Part shown: positions 21,906-33,568 of the stretch, one piece after another
Layout: each line of letters begins with the position of its first letter
Numbering within the stretch: position 1 is the first letter of the stretch
Made by a program: the position numbers and the translations under genes
Notes under the pieces: model-generated
Told to the model about the DNA's origin: nothing
The model's input: the letters and a program-made list of their open reading frames with translations, nothing else
The model's database searches: none
Assembly: GCF_023898315.1 (NCBI RefSeq)
Contig: NC_064622.1
Location: forward strand, 167,668,178-167,732,177
Direction of reading: 5' to 3'
Source: Schistocerca nitens
Lineage: Eukaryota > Arthropoda > Insecta > Orthoptera > Acrididae
DNA length: 64,000 nucleotides

Positions 21906-22635
21906 CACTGAGGTTAAAAAAGTTCGTGGGATAGCGAATGCACATATACAGATGCCGGTAGTGTCGTGTACATAAGGTGTAAAGGGCAGTAGGGGCAGTG
22001 CATTGGCGGAGGCGTCATTTGTACTTATGTGATACATGTGAGAAAGATTTGCGACGTTATTATAGCCGGGCGACGGGAATTAACTGACTTTGAACGCAGA
22101 ATGGTAGCTGGAGCTAGAGGAATGGGACATTTCATTTCGGAAAGCGTTAGGGGATTCAATATTCCGAGATCAACTGTATCAAGAATGTGCTGAAAACACC
22201 AAATTTCAGGCATTAAATCTCTCCACGGACAACACAAGGCCGACGGCCTTCACTAAACGAGCAAGAGCAGCGGCGTTTGCGCAAGGTTGTCAGTGCAAAC
22301 AGACAAGCAGTAGTGCATGAAATAACCACAGAAATCAGTGTGGCACGTACGGCGAACTTATCAGTTCGGACAGTGCGGCGAAATTTGGCGTTAATGGGCT
22401 ATGGCGGCAGAAGACCAACACAAGAGCCTATGCTAACAGCACCATACCGCTCACAGCGCCTCTCCTGGTCTTGTGACCATATTGATTGGACGCTAGACGA
22501 CTGGGGAACTGTGGTCTGGTCAGATGAGTCCCGACTGCTAAAAGCTGAAGGTAGGGTTCGAGTGTCGCGCAGTTCCCACAAAGCCATGGACTCAAATTGT
22601 CAACAAAGCACAAGGGGGCATAATGAAGTTGACGG
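21906..22635 (+). mobile_element. Tc1-like element (family F), left half
   Basis: It starts with terminal repeat CACTGAGGTTAAAAAAGTTCG after TA (21904-21905). Transposase codons run from the N-terminus near 22077 (RRELTDFERRMVAGARG) through an open stretch from 22277 to WSDESRLLKAEG (first catalytic Asp) near 22520, then lose homology at about 22620-22635. The missing remainder is at 26828-27255, same strand, so this is probably one element split by later insertions. Confidence 0.8.
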
Positions 22636-23614
22636 CGAACAGGAAGAGAGGTGGACGGTAGGCTGTAAATCGTGAGTCCTGCGAGCTGGCTGTGTGAGTG
22701 ATTCTGGGAAGCAGCGCTGTGGGAATTGTACCTGCGCTTAGGGTCGGAGCAGGAGGGTGCTGGTCCGCAAGACATTTTACCTGGGCCAGGCGACAGTCCA
22801 TTGCAAATGTGGCCAGTTGACAGAAGTGGTTGGAGGAAATCGTTTAAGAGAGACTGATGTAATCTGGTCTTTTGTGCAAATGGTGGGAAGGTCATAAAAC
22901 TCCGAACATTCTAATGTTACAAGCTGGTATGATACAGATAAAGCAGCTGGTGCATGTGATTAGTGGAGACTGTATTCTGCTGATGCCAAGTTCTTCTAGC
23001 GAGTGGCAAAAACGTACATTTCACAGGCACGACTGTCTGGGGAGCTTAACAGCCTTCTTTCAGAAATTGGAAATGCTCAGTCTGGAAAGGTTAGATCTCT
23101 CCGTAAATGAGCGACTGTGGTGCCACCTAAGTAGGAGTTTTTTGCCGAAACATGGACATGCTTATCGTGAGGACGCCTCCCTAGTCTAAAATTCTCTTTT
23201 TTCAGACATGAGAGATTTTGAGTCGCTGATTGGTTCCTCTCAGGATATGCAAAGCAGAGGCTTGCTCCCCCAGTGTGGGAATCCCGATGCTGTGTCTGGG
23301 TTGGCTATCTGGTCAACAGAACAGCCAAGAGGGGAGATTCAATGAGTAGAGGACAGTTTAATTGGTTTGTACAATGTGGAAGCAGTTTCATTTTTGCTAA
23401 TTCAGCTACATTGTCAAAGCTTGGTGGCACGTGGTTGTGATTCTTTGTCCTCTTCATCTTCTAGTCCTCCCCTGGTGGAGAACTTCAGGTCTTCCCCTAG
23501 TGGGTGATACTTGTGATCTGTAACTTATGGTGGACTAAGAGTCAGTGGCAGTTCCTAACTGTATCCACTGCATATCATCTTGGACATATGGTGTGTCATG
23601 AGGAAGAACTTATT
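22636..23614. other. Unassigned DNA within the split Tc1 element
   Basis: This lies between the two halves of family F. It has scattered short open frames without recognisable domains. It may be part of an older insertion whose ends I could not define. Confidence 0.3.
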
Positions 23615-24530
23615 CTACATCTACATCTACATTTATACTCCGCAAGCCACCCAACGGTGTGTGGCGGAGGGCACTTTACGTGCCACTGTCATTACCTCCC
23701 TTTCCTGTTCCAGTCGCATATGGTTCGTGGGAAGAACGAGTGCCGGAAAGCCTCCGTGCGCGCTCGAATCTCTCTAATATTACATTCGTGATCTCCTCTG
23801 GAGGTATAAGTAGGGGGAAGCAATATATTCGATACCTCTTTCAGAAACGCACCCTCTCGAAACCTGGACATCAAGCTACACCGCGATGCAGAGCGCCTCT
23901 CTTGCAGAGTCTGCCACTTGAGTTCGCTAAACATCTCCGTAACGCTATCACGCTTACCAAATAACCCTGTAACGAAACGTGCCGCTCTTCTTTGGATCTT
24001 CTCTATCTCCTCTGTCAACCCGACCTGGTACAGATCCCACACTGATGAGCAATACTCAAGTATAGGTCGAACGAGTGTTTTGTAAGCCACCTCCTTTGTG
24101 GATGGACTACATTTTCTAAGGACTCTCCCAATGAATCTCAACCTGGCACCCGCCTTACCAACAATTAATTTTATATGATCATTCCACTTCAAATCGTTCC
24201 GCACGCATACTCCCAGATATTTTACAGAAGTAACTGCTACCAGTGATGTTTCCACTATCATATAATCATACAATAAAGGATCCTTCTTTCTATGTATTCG
24301 CAATACATTACATTTGTCTATGTTAAGGGTCAGTGGCCACTCCCTGCACCATGCGCCTATCCGCTGCAGATCTTCCTCCTTTCGCTGCAATTTTTGAATG
24401 CTGCAACGTCTCTGTATACTACAGCATCATCCGCGAAAAGCCGCATGGAACTTCCGACACTATCTACTAGGTCATTTATATATATTGTGAAAAGCAATTG
24501 TCCTATAACACTCCCCAATTCATCCCGAGT
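23615..24530 (-). mobile_element. CR1-like non-LTR retrotransposon, 5'-truncated
   Basis: The minus strand ends at the left in the hexamer tail (CTACATCTACATCTACAT at 23617-23634, i.e. GATGTA repeats). The RT C-terminal half is well preserved. LFADDAVVYRD is near 24430, ending in a frameshift at about 24360-24390. A long open frame follows (24390-23692) with WPLTLNIDKCNVLRIHR, KYLGVCVRNDLKWNDHIK, RFIGRVLRK and the C-terminal RARTEAFRHSFFPRTI. Truncation occurs just upstream of the palm motif, typical of incomplete target-primed reverse transcription. Confidence 0.9.
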
Positions 24531-25387
24531 TGGCCGTCTGATGTTTGAAAATTCCAGCGTGCACTGTCGTGCCTGTGAGCCACATTGACTTGGCGAGACC
24601 AGAGAATGGGTGCACCTCACACTGATATCTGCCGTGATTTCAGGGTTCTGATAGGGAAGTTTCCCATGTTCTAATAATCAAAAAGCCAGTCTGCGTAGTT
24701 TGCAAAATTTCGTGGACCGTCAGAACATTACAGCTTCCGCGCCGTTTTCTGCTGCCTCCTGAATCAAAGTGAAAGCTAAAGTACTGCTGCACCAGCATAG
24801 GCTTGTTAAATAATATTCACAGCTCTCTGTTCTCCGGTGACCCATAGTTTGTGGTGTACATGGTCGTAGTTGATTATATTTGAATAGAATTGGGCCTCAC
24901 AGTTGATTCATGTAAACAAAGTCAGATTGCGTTGTAAAGGAATTAACTCAGTGGAGAATTTCTATAGTTTCCATCCCAATGAATGCCTTGCCAATGAAGC
25001 AGCATCCTTTTTCTGATTTGTGTTTGTCATTTTTTTGTTAGCTTTATCAGCTCGTTGTAGCTATAAAATGATAAAAACTTGTCATTATTTTTATAAATAT
25101 AAACACACCACTGTTCTCATTCATACTCCCTCTAATATTCTTTGTTTTTATTTTATTGTGTTGATACATGAGTACAACAGAAATTCAAGATTCAATCTTA
25201 TTACACGAGTTAATTTGATTATTGAGTTCTGAAAATGACTGCAGACATGGGCAACAAAAATGTCATGACTAAATTCACTAATCTCTTATATAAAAAATTA
25301 AGTGTTTAGCTCACGACTTGAAGATTATTAAGAAGATAATATTTTTCATTATGTAGAGATAAAAACATTTAGCATCACTCGGACATA
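24531..25387. other. Unassigned AT-rich DNA
   Basis: No coding frame, terminal repeat or RNA motif was recognised between the CR1-like fragment and the intact Tc1 element. Confidence 0.35.
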
Positions 25388-25389
25388 TA

Positions 25390-26802
25390 CACTCCTGGAA
25401 ATGGAAAAAAGAAAACATTGATACCGGTGTGTCAGACCCACCATACTTGCTCCGGACACTGCGAGAGGGCTGTGATCACACGCACGGCACAGCGGACACA
25501 CCAGGAACCGCGGTGTTGGCCGTCGAATGGCGCTAGCTGCGCAGCATTTGTGCACCGCCGCCGTCAGTGTCAGCCAGTTTGCCGTGGCATACGGAGCTCC
25601 ATCGCAGTCTTTAACACTGGTAGCATGCCGCGACAGCGTGGACGTGAACCGTATGTGCAGTTGACGGACTTTGAGCGAGGGCGTATTGTGGGCATGCGGA
25701 AGGCCGGGTGGACGTACCGCCGAATTGCTCAACACGTGGGGCGTGAGGTCTCCACAGTACATCGATGTTGTCGCCAGTGGTCGGCGGAAGGTGCACGTGC
25801 CCGTCGACCTGGGACCGGACCGCAGCGACGCACGGATGCACGCCAAGACCGTAGGATCCTACGCAGTGCCGTAGGGGACCGCACCGCCACTTCCCAGCAA
25901 ATTAGGGACACTGTTGCTCCTGGGGTATCGGCGAGGACCATTCGCAACCGTCTCCATGAAGCTGGGCTACGGTCCCGCACACCGTTAGGCCGTCTTCCGC
26001 TCACGCCCCAACATCGTGCAGCCCGCCTCCAGTGGTGTCGCGACACGCGTGAATGGAGGGACGAATGGAGACGTGTCGTCTTCAGCGATGAGAGTCGCTT
26101 CTGCCTTGGTGCCAATGATGGTCGTATGCGTGTTTGGCGCCGTGCAGGTGAGCGCCACAATCAGGACTGCATACGACCGAGGCACACAGGGCCAACACCC
26201 GGCATCATGGTGTGGGGAGCGATCTCCTACACTGGCCGTACACCACTGGTGATCGTCGAGGGGACACTGAATAGTGCACGGTACATCCAAACCGTCATCG
26301 AACCCATCGTTCTACCATTCCTAGACCGGCAAGGGAACTTGCTGTTCCAACAGGACAATGCACGTCCGCATGTATCCCGTGCCACCCAACGTGCTCTAGA
26401 AGGTGTAAGTCAACTACCCTGGCCAGCAAGATCTCCGGATCTGTCCCCCATTGAGCATGTTTGGGACTGGATGAAGCGTCGTCTCACGCGGTCTGCACGT
26501 CCAGCACGAACGCTGGTCCAACTGAGGCGCCAGGTGGAAATGGCATGGCAAGCCGTTCCACAGGACTACATCCAGCATCTCTACGATCGTCTCCATGGGA
26601 GAATAGCAGCCTGCATTGCTGCGAAAGGTGGATATACACTGTACTAGTGCCGACATTGTGCATGCTCTGTTGCCTGTGTCTATGTGCCTGTGGTTCTGTC
26701 AGTGTGATCATGTGATGTATCTGACCCCAGGAATGTGTCAATAAAGTTTCCCCTTCCTGGGACAATGAATTCACGGTGTTCTTATTTCAATTTCCAGGAG
26801 TG
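25390..26802 (+). mobile_element. Tc1-like transposon, structurally intact
   Basis: Terminal repeats CACTCCTGGAAAT-GAAA (25390 onward, mirrored at the 26802 end) are bounded by TA at 25388-25389 and 26803-26804. The 1413-bp element holds one uninterrupted transposase gene. A near-identical minus-strand copy lies at 36088-37508. High similarity between copies and an open gene indicate recent activity of the family. Confidence 0.95.
25625..26647 (+). CDS. Tc1-family DD34E transposase, intact
   Basis: The 340-residue protein binds the terminal repeats and cuts and pastes the element into TA sites in the nucleus. I chose the ATG at 25625 (MPRQRGREPYVQL) because the helix-turn-helix starts right after it and homologous copies begin here; the frame is open further upstream to an ATG at 25418, but that part overlaps the terminal region. 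The N-terminal domain is residues 10-55 (FERGRIVGM...YRRIAQHVG), and the second helix-turn-helix is about residues 70-120. The catalytic core is FSDESRFCLG (about 155), QQDNARPHVS (about 245) and SPDLSPIEHVWD (about 281), giving a complete DD34E triad. The length is usual for Tc1. No frameshift or stop was seen. Confidence 0.93.
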   Translation: MPRQRGREPYVQLTDFERGRIVGMRKAGWTYRRIAQHVGREVSTVHRCCRQWSAEGARARRPGTGPQRRTDARQDRRILRSAVGDRTATSQQIRDTVAPGVSARTIRNRLHEAGLRSRTPLGRLPLTPQHRAARLQWCRDTREWRDEWRRVVFSDESRFCLGANDGRMRVWRRAGERHNQDCIRPRHTGPTPGIMVWGAISYTGRTPLVIVEGTLNSARYIQTVIEPIVLPFLDRQGNLLFQQDNARPHVSRATQRALEGVSQLPWPARSPDLSPIEHVWDWMKRRLTRSARPARTLVQLRRQVEMAWQAVPQDYIQHLYDRLHGRIAACIAAKGGYTLY

Positions 26803-26827
26803 TATTTATGATTAAAGCAATCGACGG

Positions 26828-27255
26828 CTTGCAGTTTACATGGAGTGGAGTGGGTTCTCTGCTGCAACTGACTGGAAATGGTCCGGCTACTTGGAGACCA
26901 TTTGTAGCCTTTCATGAATTTCATCTTCCTAAACAACGACGACACAATTATTCGCGATTTGTTTGAAGAACAATCTGCACAATTCGAGGAAATGATGTGG
27001 CCACCAAGCTTGTCCGACATGAATCCTATCTATCTTTAATGAGGCATAATCGCGAGGTCAGTCCGTGCACAAAATCCAGCACCAACAACACTTCGTAAGC
27101 ATGGACGGCTTTAGAGGCAGCATGGCTCAATATTTATGCAGGGGACTTGCAACAACTTGTTGAGTCCATGCTACGTCGAGTTGCTGCACAATATCGGGCA
27201 ATAAGAGGTCGGACACGGTATTAGGAAGTATCCCGTGACTTCTGTCACCTTAGTT
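26828..27255 (+). mobile_element. Tc1-like element (family F), right half
   Basis: It begins inside the transposase gene (GTTTACATGGAGTGGA), runs through a decayed catalytic C-terminus (DMNPIYL followed by stops where NPIE is expected) and ends with the terminal repeat GTGACTTCTGTCACCTTAG before TA at 27256-27257. It is the complement of the left half at 21906-22635; only about 40-60 bp of family sequence appear to be missing between them. Confidence 0.8.
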
Positions 27256-27257
27256 TA

Positions 27258-27670
27258 ACTATGGGAAACGAACGCAACCCACACCCATTCCTCGTCACAA
27301 ACGGCCATACCAAATTTCACTTCCTGCTTCGCTGCCCACCCACGTAATGTTCTTTCCCCGATGGCTGCATACCCCAAAGATATTCTTGTGAGCCTTTGAC
27401 TTGCTGTTGGTGGGAAGCATGAAGAATGCTTACACACTCTTCGTGAACGCCAGGGTGGATTTCTAGTGAAAGCAACTTCAAGTTAACCAGGAAAAGGAAG
27501 TGTCTAATACAACAGTGTTTCCTTTGCAGCACAATCTGTCTGTGTGCCGCATATAATATGGTACAAGGAAATGAAATCCTTGAGTCAGAAGACGGAAGCA
27601 AATGCAGTACCTCAGAAAACTTATTTCCGTATACTGCTTGAAGGCTGCATGTGGTCAGATATATCGTACT
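27258..27670. other. Unassigned intergenic DNA
   Basis: No feature was recognised. Short frames on the minus strand lack any motif. Confidence 0.35.
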
Positions 27671-27675
27671 GCATT

Positions 27676-28147
27676 TGTGGTGTCACCGCTAGACACCACA
27701 CTTGCTAGGTGGTAACTTAAATCGGCCGCGGTCCTGTAGTACATGTCGGACCCGCGTGTCGCCACTGTGTAATCGCAAACCTAGCGCCACCACATGGCAG
27801 GTCACAAGACACGGAATAGACCTCGCCCCAGTTGTACGGACGACATTGCTTGCGACTAGACCTACCAAGTCTTCCTCTCATTTGCCGAGAGACAGATAGA
27901 ATAGCCTTCAGCTTAGTCCATAGCTACTACCTAGCAAGGCGCCAATTGTATCAGTGCTAATAGCGTACTAATATTCAAGAGAGATGTATTCCAACAAGAG
28001 AATAAAGATAAGTATTAAACGCATCTACGTACTTTTCCTCTTATTCATTAATAAGTCTCATGTTCCAGAACTTCAAGCCCGTCTGCGTTAGTTTAGCGTG
28101 CACCTAGCTACCTCATTGTGTCTATGCTATATGAAATAGACACAACA
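27676..28147 (+). mobile_element. Solo LTR, 472 bp
   Basis: It begins TGTGGTGTCACCG and ends GACACAACA. The perfect 5-bp duplication GCATT lies at 27671-27675 and 28148-28152. The first 25 bases form a hairpin (TGTGGTGTC with GACACCACA). GAATAAAG near 27991 may be the polyadenylation signal and sets the plus orientation. No internal region is present, so it is a solo LTR from a Ty3/gypsy-type element. The terminal palindrome is a family trait I recall from similar insect LTRs. Confidence 0.88.
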
Positions 28148-28339
28148 GCATTAATGGCGAAAAAAAGGAACATAACATAAGACTGTTTCTCAATGCTGCA
28201 GAATTAATCCGTTCGGAATGTGACTACAAGGAAATGATACGCAATCTTTGCTGAAACAACTGAATCAAAGTTTCTTTTTATTTGCGAGTAAGAATCAGTC
28301 TTTCCTTTTATCATGAAATCGATGAACGTCTACACTTAC

Positions 28340-28495
28340 GTACATCCATGATCCAGAAACCTCTGTGAAGTCCAGGGGAGAGTGTACTTACCATTGTACC
28401 AGTTATTAGGCCTTCTTCCTATTCCATTCAAGTATGGAACGCGGGAAAGAACGATTGCTGAAATATCTCTGTGCGCAATGTACTTCATCTAATGT
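28340..28495 (-). mobile_element. CR1-like 3' end, split by an 18-kb LTR element (part 1)
   Basis: The minus strand encodes the C-terminal RYFSNRSFPRSILEWNRK, the CR1-like signature also seen near 23715-23740. The sequence stops at ATGT (28492-28495) and resumes after the LTR element at 46367 with ATGT. Confidence 0.7.
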
Positions 28496-30003
28496 TGCGA
28501 GGTGCCGGGGCAAGCAGTGTATTTAACACTAAATTCTAGAAGCTACATATGTAAATGATGCTCTAAGCCCCCCCTTTTCTAACTCCGACTTTTGCTGTTG
28601 CACAAGGATTAAAAATATACGCGAACTGACTGTAATCAACCCTGCAAGTGGAGTAGAAAAGAGTTTGGCACCTGCAATAATTTAATTTGATAAATAAGTT
28701 AAATAAAGGAAGGTTTCATAAACGTAGTGAGAAATGATGGGTTGCTCTACCGATTAACAGAATGAAAGTTCTGTCCAAAATAACAATATGATTTATTACG
28801 ACTAAGCACAAAATAATAAACAAAAACACATGAATTCTAATTTATGATACATTAAATTGGCTCAAATTGGAAACACAAACAAACGCTGTGAAGGTGAAGT
28901 TGTCCCTAAACTAGATCGTGAGGTTTAAGACGAAGTGGTATGTGGAGCCAATTCCTTGCCACTCAAATCTCAAGAGAGACACACAGCTAACCCAACAGTA
29001 ATTGCTGCTACTCAAGACAGAACAAAGTTAGAAAAGGATGAACAGGCGCGCCCTGCTGAGCTCTGATTATCACCTAGGAAAATCCCTATCTGCCGGTGCT
29101 GCGGACATACATTACCAAACTGTCTTCTTAACTGCCCGAAACACGATCTGGCGTCCCGCAGGCGAGGGCTGGTTGCTTCTACGTCCTCGACCGAAAGGCG
29201 ACTGCTGACCGCCCACAAGAGCACCCGTACAAGCCGAACACAGAACATTCCCGCCCCCACGACAGTGGCCGTGGTTAAACGTTCCAATCAGCAACTCGAA
29301 AACCGGCGGAAATTCCACTCCATTGCCGGAGCACTACCATTCCACCAATGGAGATTCTTGGCGCCAATTTCTGTGCTGATTTTGCTACGTCACGGCGCTA
29401 TGCCCTGAGCAAACCAATCACCGTTACTATTTTGCAGAAAGTGCGGGAATTTTCCCGCCACAACTGCCTGGGTACACAAGTCATTCCCACGCCTCGCTGG
29501 TAGCCCGCCAGAAAGTGTTTTCGCTAAGTTTCTCCGAAGTAACGGAACCTCTAGCTCAGCCGCTACTTCACACCCCAGCGGGCGTGTCTCTTGACAATGT
29601 CGGCGTCTGCAAAGCATTCACTCGACTGCCTCACACACGTCGGCTTAACCCGCCTGTCACCGGACCACCCGGGTGATGAGAGACGCTGCGTGGGAAGTCC
29701 GCGTGTGAAGGAATAGCAACTTTCAAAAATGGTTCAAATGGCTCTGAGCACTATGGGACTCAACTGCTGAGGTCATTAGTCCCCTAGAACTTAGAACTAG
29801 TTAAACCTAACTAACCTAAGGACATCACAAACATCCATGCCCGAGGCAGGATTCGAACCTGCGACCGTAGCGGTCTTGCGGTTCCAGGCTGCAGCGCCTT
29901 TAACCGCACGGCCACTTCGGCCGGGTAGCAACTTTCCACCGCATGCAATTAGAGAGGAGAATCGTAAGATAGAAATATGAGAGGGGGCTCATGCCACCTC
30001 TCA
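28496..30003 (-). repeat. 3' LTR of LTR-2 (contains a SINE)
   Basis: On the minus strand it starts TGAGAGGTGGCATGAGC at 30003 and ends GGCACCTCGCA at 28496. The SINE at 29725-29925 plus its 11-bp duplication accounts for the length difference from the other LTR (1508 against 1296). Confidence 0.95.
29725..29925 (-). mobile_element. tRNA-derived SINE (family A) in LTR-2 3' LTR
   Basis: Target duplication TAGCAACTTTC lies at 29714-29724 and 29926-29936. The sister LTR at 45071-46366 has the uninterrupted site (GAATAGCAACTTTCCACC near 46286), a built-in empty-site control. The sequence is closest to the copy at 374-576 (both share GGTCATTAGTCCCC and CCTTTAACCGCACG), so the two come from the same SINE subfamily. 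Confidence 0.95.
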
Positions 30004-33000
30004 TTGCCCCTACGCCATTTTAGATTGTAATTGGTGAGCGGTTGGCTCACTTAGGAGCAAGGTAGTGAGTCAATCGCCCAAGAACAATCTTAAAAACTGA
30101 CTCCACATGCCGCACTCTATAAAAAAAATCACTGCAACTGAAAAATGCAGCTCATAGAGGGAGGATTATTTATGATGTAGCCAACTTCACCTTCTTAATA
30201 TGGAACACTAACACTCACATCACACATCCATACCCAGGGAGCCCCTTCCAAACACCGATTCACAAAGACATTCACGCTCTAAATATGGCCCGGGCATGTG
30301 AGCCAAATATGGAGCAGTTTATTCTTTACAATCCGAGTTGGAGTGCTCCGCAATTAAATGCCCAAGATTTTACAACAATTTGAATCATGAAACTAACCTG
30401 AACTCACTCACACATGATAATATTTAAGTTAACAATCTCTTTGTGAGCTTTCAGAATCTAGTTACAACCTCCGATTCATTCTGTCTCCCTGCAGCAAGAA
30501 TAACCTTTACAAAATGTTCCCTGAACTGATGGTCCATTCACAATGACAGTGGTGGTATCTGCTTCAGTTTATGGGGACTTCAGGCACACTGTTTGCATAC
30601 ACACAACAATAAATACAAAATACAAAAAAAACATGGTGTGGAGAACAATACAGTAATTTGTAATAAGAATTACAGTGTAAAACACAAACACATACAAGGT
30701 ATAACATACATTACAAAAACAACACTAGAGAAAGAAATTTAAGAAAAAAAAAAAGGTTCATGGGGCATCAAGTTGTGCGTGCACATTGCACAAAGTTCAC
30801 GACTGTGCTGAGAATCAGGCACTAAATCACATTGTTAGAAATATTCGAAGCACTTCACAGGAAAGTACGATCCGTACTGACATCACACAGGGCTAACGTC
30901 GGGTGTTGTTGCTACGTTGTTGCAACGGCAATAGGGTGTGCTGGAGCATCTGCAGTACTCTGTTGAGATTGCACCAAGACCTACGCATATGATCACGGCA
31001 GTACAGTAGGAAGACACAGTGATAGGCTCTCCTCACGTTGATTACTTGTCTCTGAGGTCTACTTCTTGGGATACATCACTAGTCTAGGCCTCTTCTCTCG
31101 CTGGACAGTACTTTATGTTTCCCAATATTGCAGTTCGACGAGGGATGATGGCACGTGGAGTGACTCCACAAGTGTGTGAGGTCATCCATACAGGATCGAA
31201 CTAGGAGCGACGATTGCTAAAACTGCTCTCTAATAGAGAGGAGAAGTTAGAAATGAGACCATACATTTGTTAGTGTGGCACGATACTGCTTTGTGTATGC
31301 AGATCGGCCAATGCTAGTGAGTTGTAAAAACCCAAACAGGTGAGTATATAGCGTCCCTTTCTGTCCTGAGGCACATGGGGCGCAGGTTCTGACACGATAT
31401 GTGATCTTCTTCGTGTACTCACGACAACGTGGTCTGCCGCAGGGAATCCCTCCAAACGGCTGCCGCGTCCGGAGAGCTAGCAGGCTGTCGCGTGTGGGTC
31501 GCGTGTCAGTGTCAACGGCCAGCCCCACTTTCGCTTGTGGCCCGGCGAGGGCTGTCTGCCGCCTAATCCCTCAGGTACACGGCCCGAAGCTGTCAGCTTG
31601 TAGGACCGGCTTTCGCGCCCTTCACGTCAGGTAGCACGCTGACGCTTTCTTCTTGCAGGTAGCCGATGACCTCCGGCTGGCCTCTGCATTGCCACGATCC
31701 CCGTCATCTGCACAATTCTTACAAAAATCTTATGCCTAACTTTTCCCCATGACCTTCTATGTTATAATAAATTTACATCACGATACATTGATGGTCTGTC
31801 ATTTCAGACACTCGAATTTTAATTTTATAGTTATTTATCTGTAGCTATCATAACAAAAATCATGGAAATAATTTATCTTGATATTTGTGTAGAGACCGAT
31901 CTCACTATTGTACATGCTGTGTGACGCTATATTGGATGAAGAACTAAATGTGCGGGCCCGCACTAATATTACTATTAATTACATAGATCGACAGTAGACA
32001 TGCTCAAGAATTAACTACCATATGCCAACGATCTACATTCTATGTCTTCGGAATAAATTATGTTATTATGCAGGCTGAAGTTTTACTGTGCTATAAGGAA
32101 CATTCAACTATGCTACTTTCGCTCGCCCGTCGTCCCTCCATCTCGGGTCTGTGGTTTGGTGACCTGAAAAATAGCATCTCAACAGGCGCGCGCCACGCTT
32201 GTGGTAGAAAACCCCCACAATAATAATCTAGTTATTGTTAAATCCTACCGTTTAACTTATCCTAGTATATCGTACTTTCCCTTTTATTTATTTATTTTAT
32301 TTATTTTTTTTTTTTTGTTTACCTTATACAATACTCTTACATAATTCCTGTTATGCTGAGATGTCTCGCTGCTCGCCGCTATTGACGACAGTGATGTGCG
32401 CGCCGTACAACATGGCCTCCGAGTTCTCACTATGCCTCACTGAAACTCCAGAGACTGTGTTAGCCATGGCTATATACGACAATAAATTTATAGTTGCAAC
32501 TTCTTTTTTTTATGTTATGCAGTCTTCGCGATCAAAGCACACCTTTCCAGAGGCAATGTAATCTGACCAAGCCAGGACTGGTTCCTGTTGCGGATTCAGT
32601 CGCCCAACACACGCCAGCTACAGAGTATGTCACGAATCTCCAAGTATAATTCCTTGGTTATTCATCTGTGACAGTCACGAGCAGCACGCTAAATCGCCAA
32701 CCTGCACATTGGCATGGTAGGCTTTATGCCCGCATTTCTATCGTCTAGGGCACCATTGGCGTCAAACGCTCACAGGTTCACCCCGACTTGCAAGACAACG
32801 ATGCTGGCGCAGCTCTGCAAAAACTATACTGCCCATATTCATCCTCAAAATCACGCAATATACCACAATCTTGCAGTGCACTGACGCGTGCCTGCAAGCA
32901 TTGGTATGAACGACTCACGAACTGGTTGTGGCCGCTATGGAGCGTATCACGACTTCTCAGAACGCTTCTAAGAGCACGTTTTTGTATGCGCCCGTTTGTG

Positions 33001-33276
33001 CGACATCTCGTCACTCATCTTTGTCCCTTAACATGGACACCAGATAGGAAAGGACAAAAACATTGCTCATGGAAAGGTAGTGTCTCTTATCGCAACGACA
33101 GAGGAGATCCCGAACATAGACAAAAAAAAAGTTAACAGCAGAAAATTCTTATGCGAGAAAACGCAGCGTGTTAATACTTTAACAATCTTAATCTATTAAT
33201 GCAACGATTATTGTTCCCCGAAGAAAGGTTCATATATTTGCCTATTCTACTATGTACACCACTTAAACTACTATTA
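30004..33276. other. LTR-2 internal region, no pol genes
   Basis: This lies between the gag-side end and the 3' LTR of LTR-2. I read both strands and saw no RT, RNase H, integrase or protease motif. A GC-rich pocket at about 31380-31690 and a T-rich run at 32280-32318 stand out. Bases next to the 3' LTR on the minus strand (GGCGTAGGGGCAA) could serve as a polypurine tract. Confidence 0.6.
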
Positions 33277-33315
33277 TTCCACGAACTTCTTTGTGTGAGA
33301 GATGTGGTGGAGTCC
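33277..33315 (-). pseudogene. Short GLHH-type peptide after LTR-2 gag
   Basis: The minus strand reads GLHHISHTKKFVE then two stops. A similar peptide, GLHHLSHVKPFIER then stop, follows gag in the nested element at 38347-38388. It resembles the very end of a gypsy-type polyprotein (SHxKPF near a stop), so it may be all that remains of pol after deletion. This is an inference from resemblance only. Confidence 0.4.
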
Positions 33316-33321
33316 TATGGA

Positions 33322-33564
33322 CTAGCGCCAATCCCTTGTCAGACTCCCCCTCCTCTGACGTGCCTTAGGATTTGCAGGTCTAATTTCAATCCCCTGGTTC
33401 TCCTGTGGTCCTTGATTTCGCTCTCTCCAGTTATGGTCGCTTCGCCGTTCGTTATTCCTCCTGTCCCAGATTCCTTGTCTAGATTGACCCTGTTCCCTGA
33501 CGTTCTGGTTTCCGTGTCTCTGGTTTCCATAATCTTGAATTGCGTAACCTTGATTTCCGTAACC
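33322..33564 (-). pseudogene. LTR-2 gag-like gene, C-terminal 80 codons (distal part)
   Basis: This continues the frame of 42853-44277 exactly when the nested LTR element and one CTGG duplicate are removed. It opens with GYGNQGYAIQDYGNQ repeats and proceeds to an arginine/asparagine-rich tail ending in a stop at 33322-33324. Low-complexity basic tails of this type replace the zinc knuckle in some gag proteins for nucleic-acid binding; no CCHC knuckle is visible here. Confidence 0.8.
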
Positions 33565-33568
33565 CTGG

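Noticed and set aside
25611..26290. Several long minus-strand frames opposite the Tc1 transposase
   Set aside because: The GC-rich transposase gene leaves few stops on the other strand; the catalytic motifs show that the plus strand is the coding one.
29012..29617. Arginine-rich minus-strand frames in the LTR-2 LTR
   Set aside because: They lie wholly inside an LTR, recur in all LTR copies, and change frame between copies without coding-like substitution patterns.
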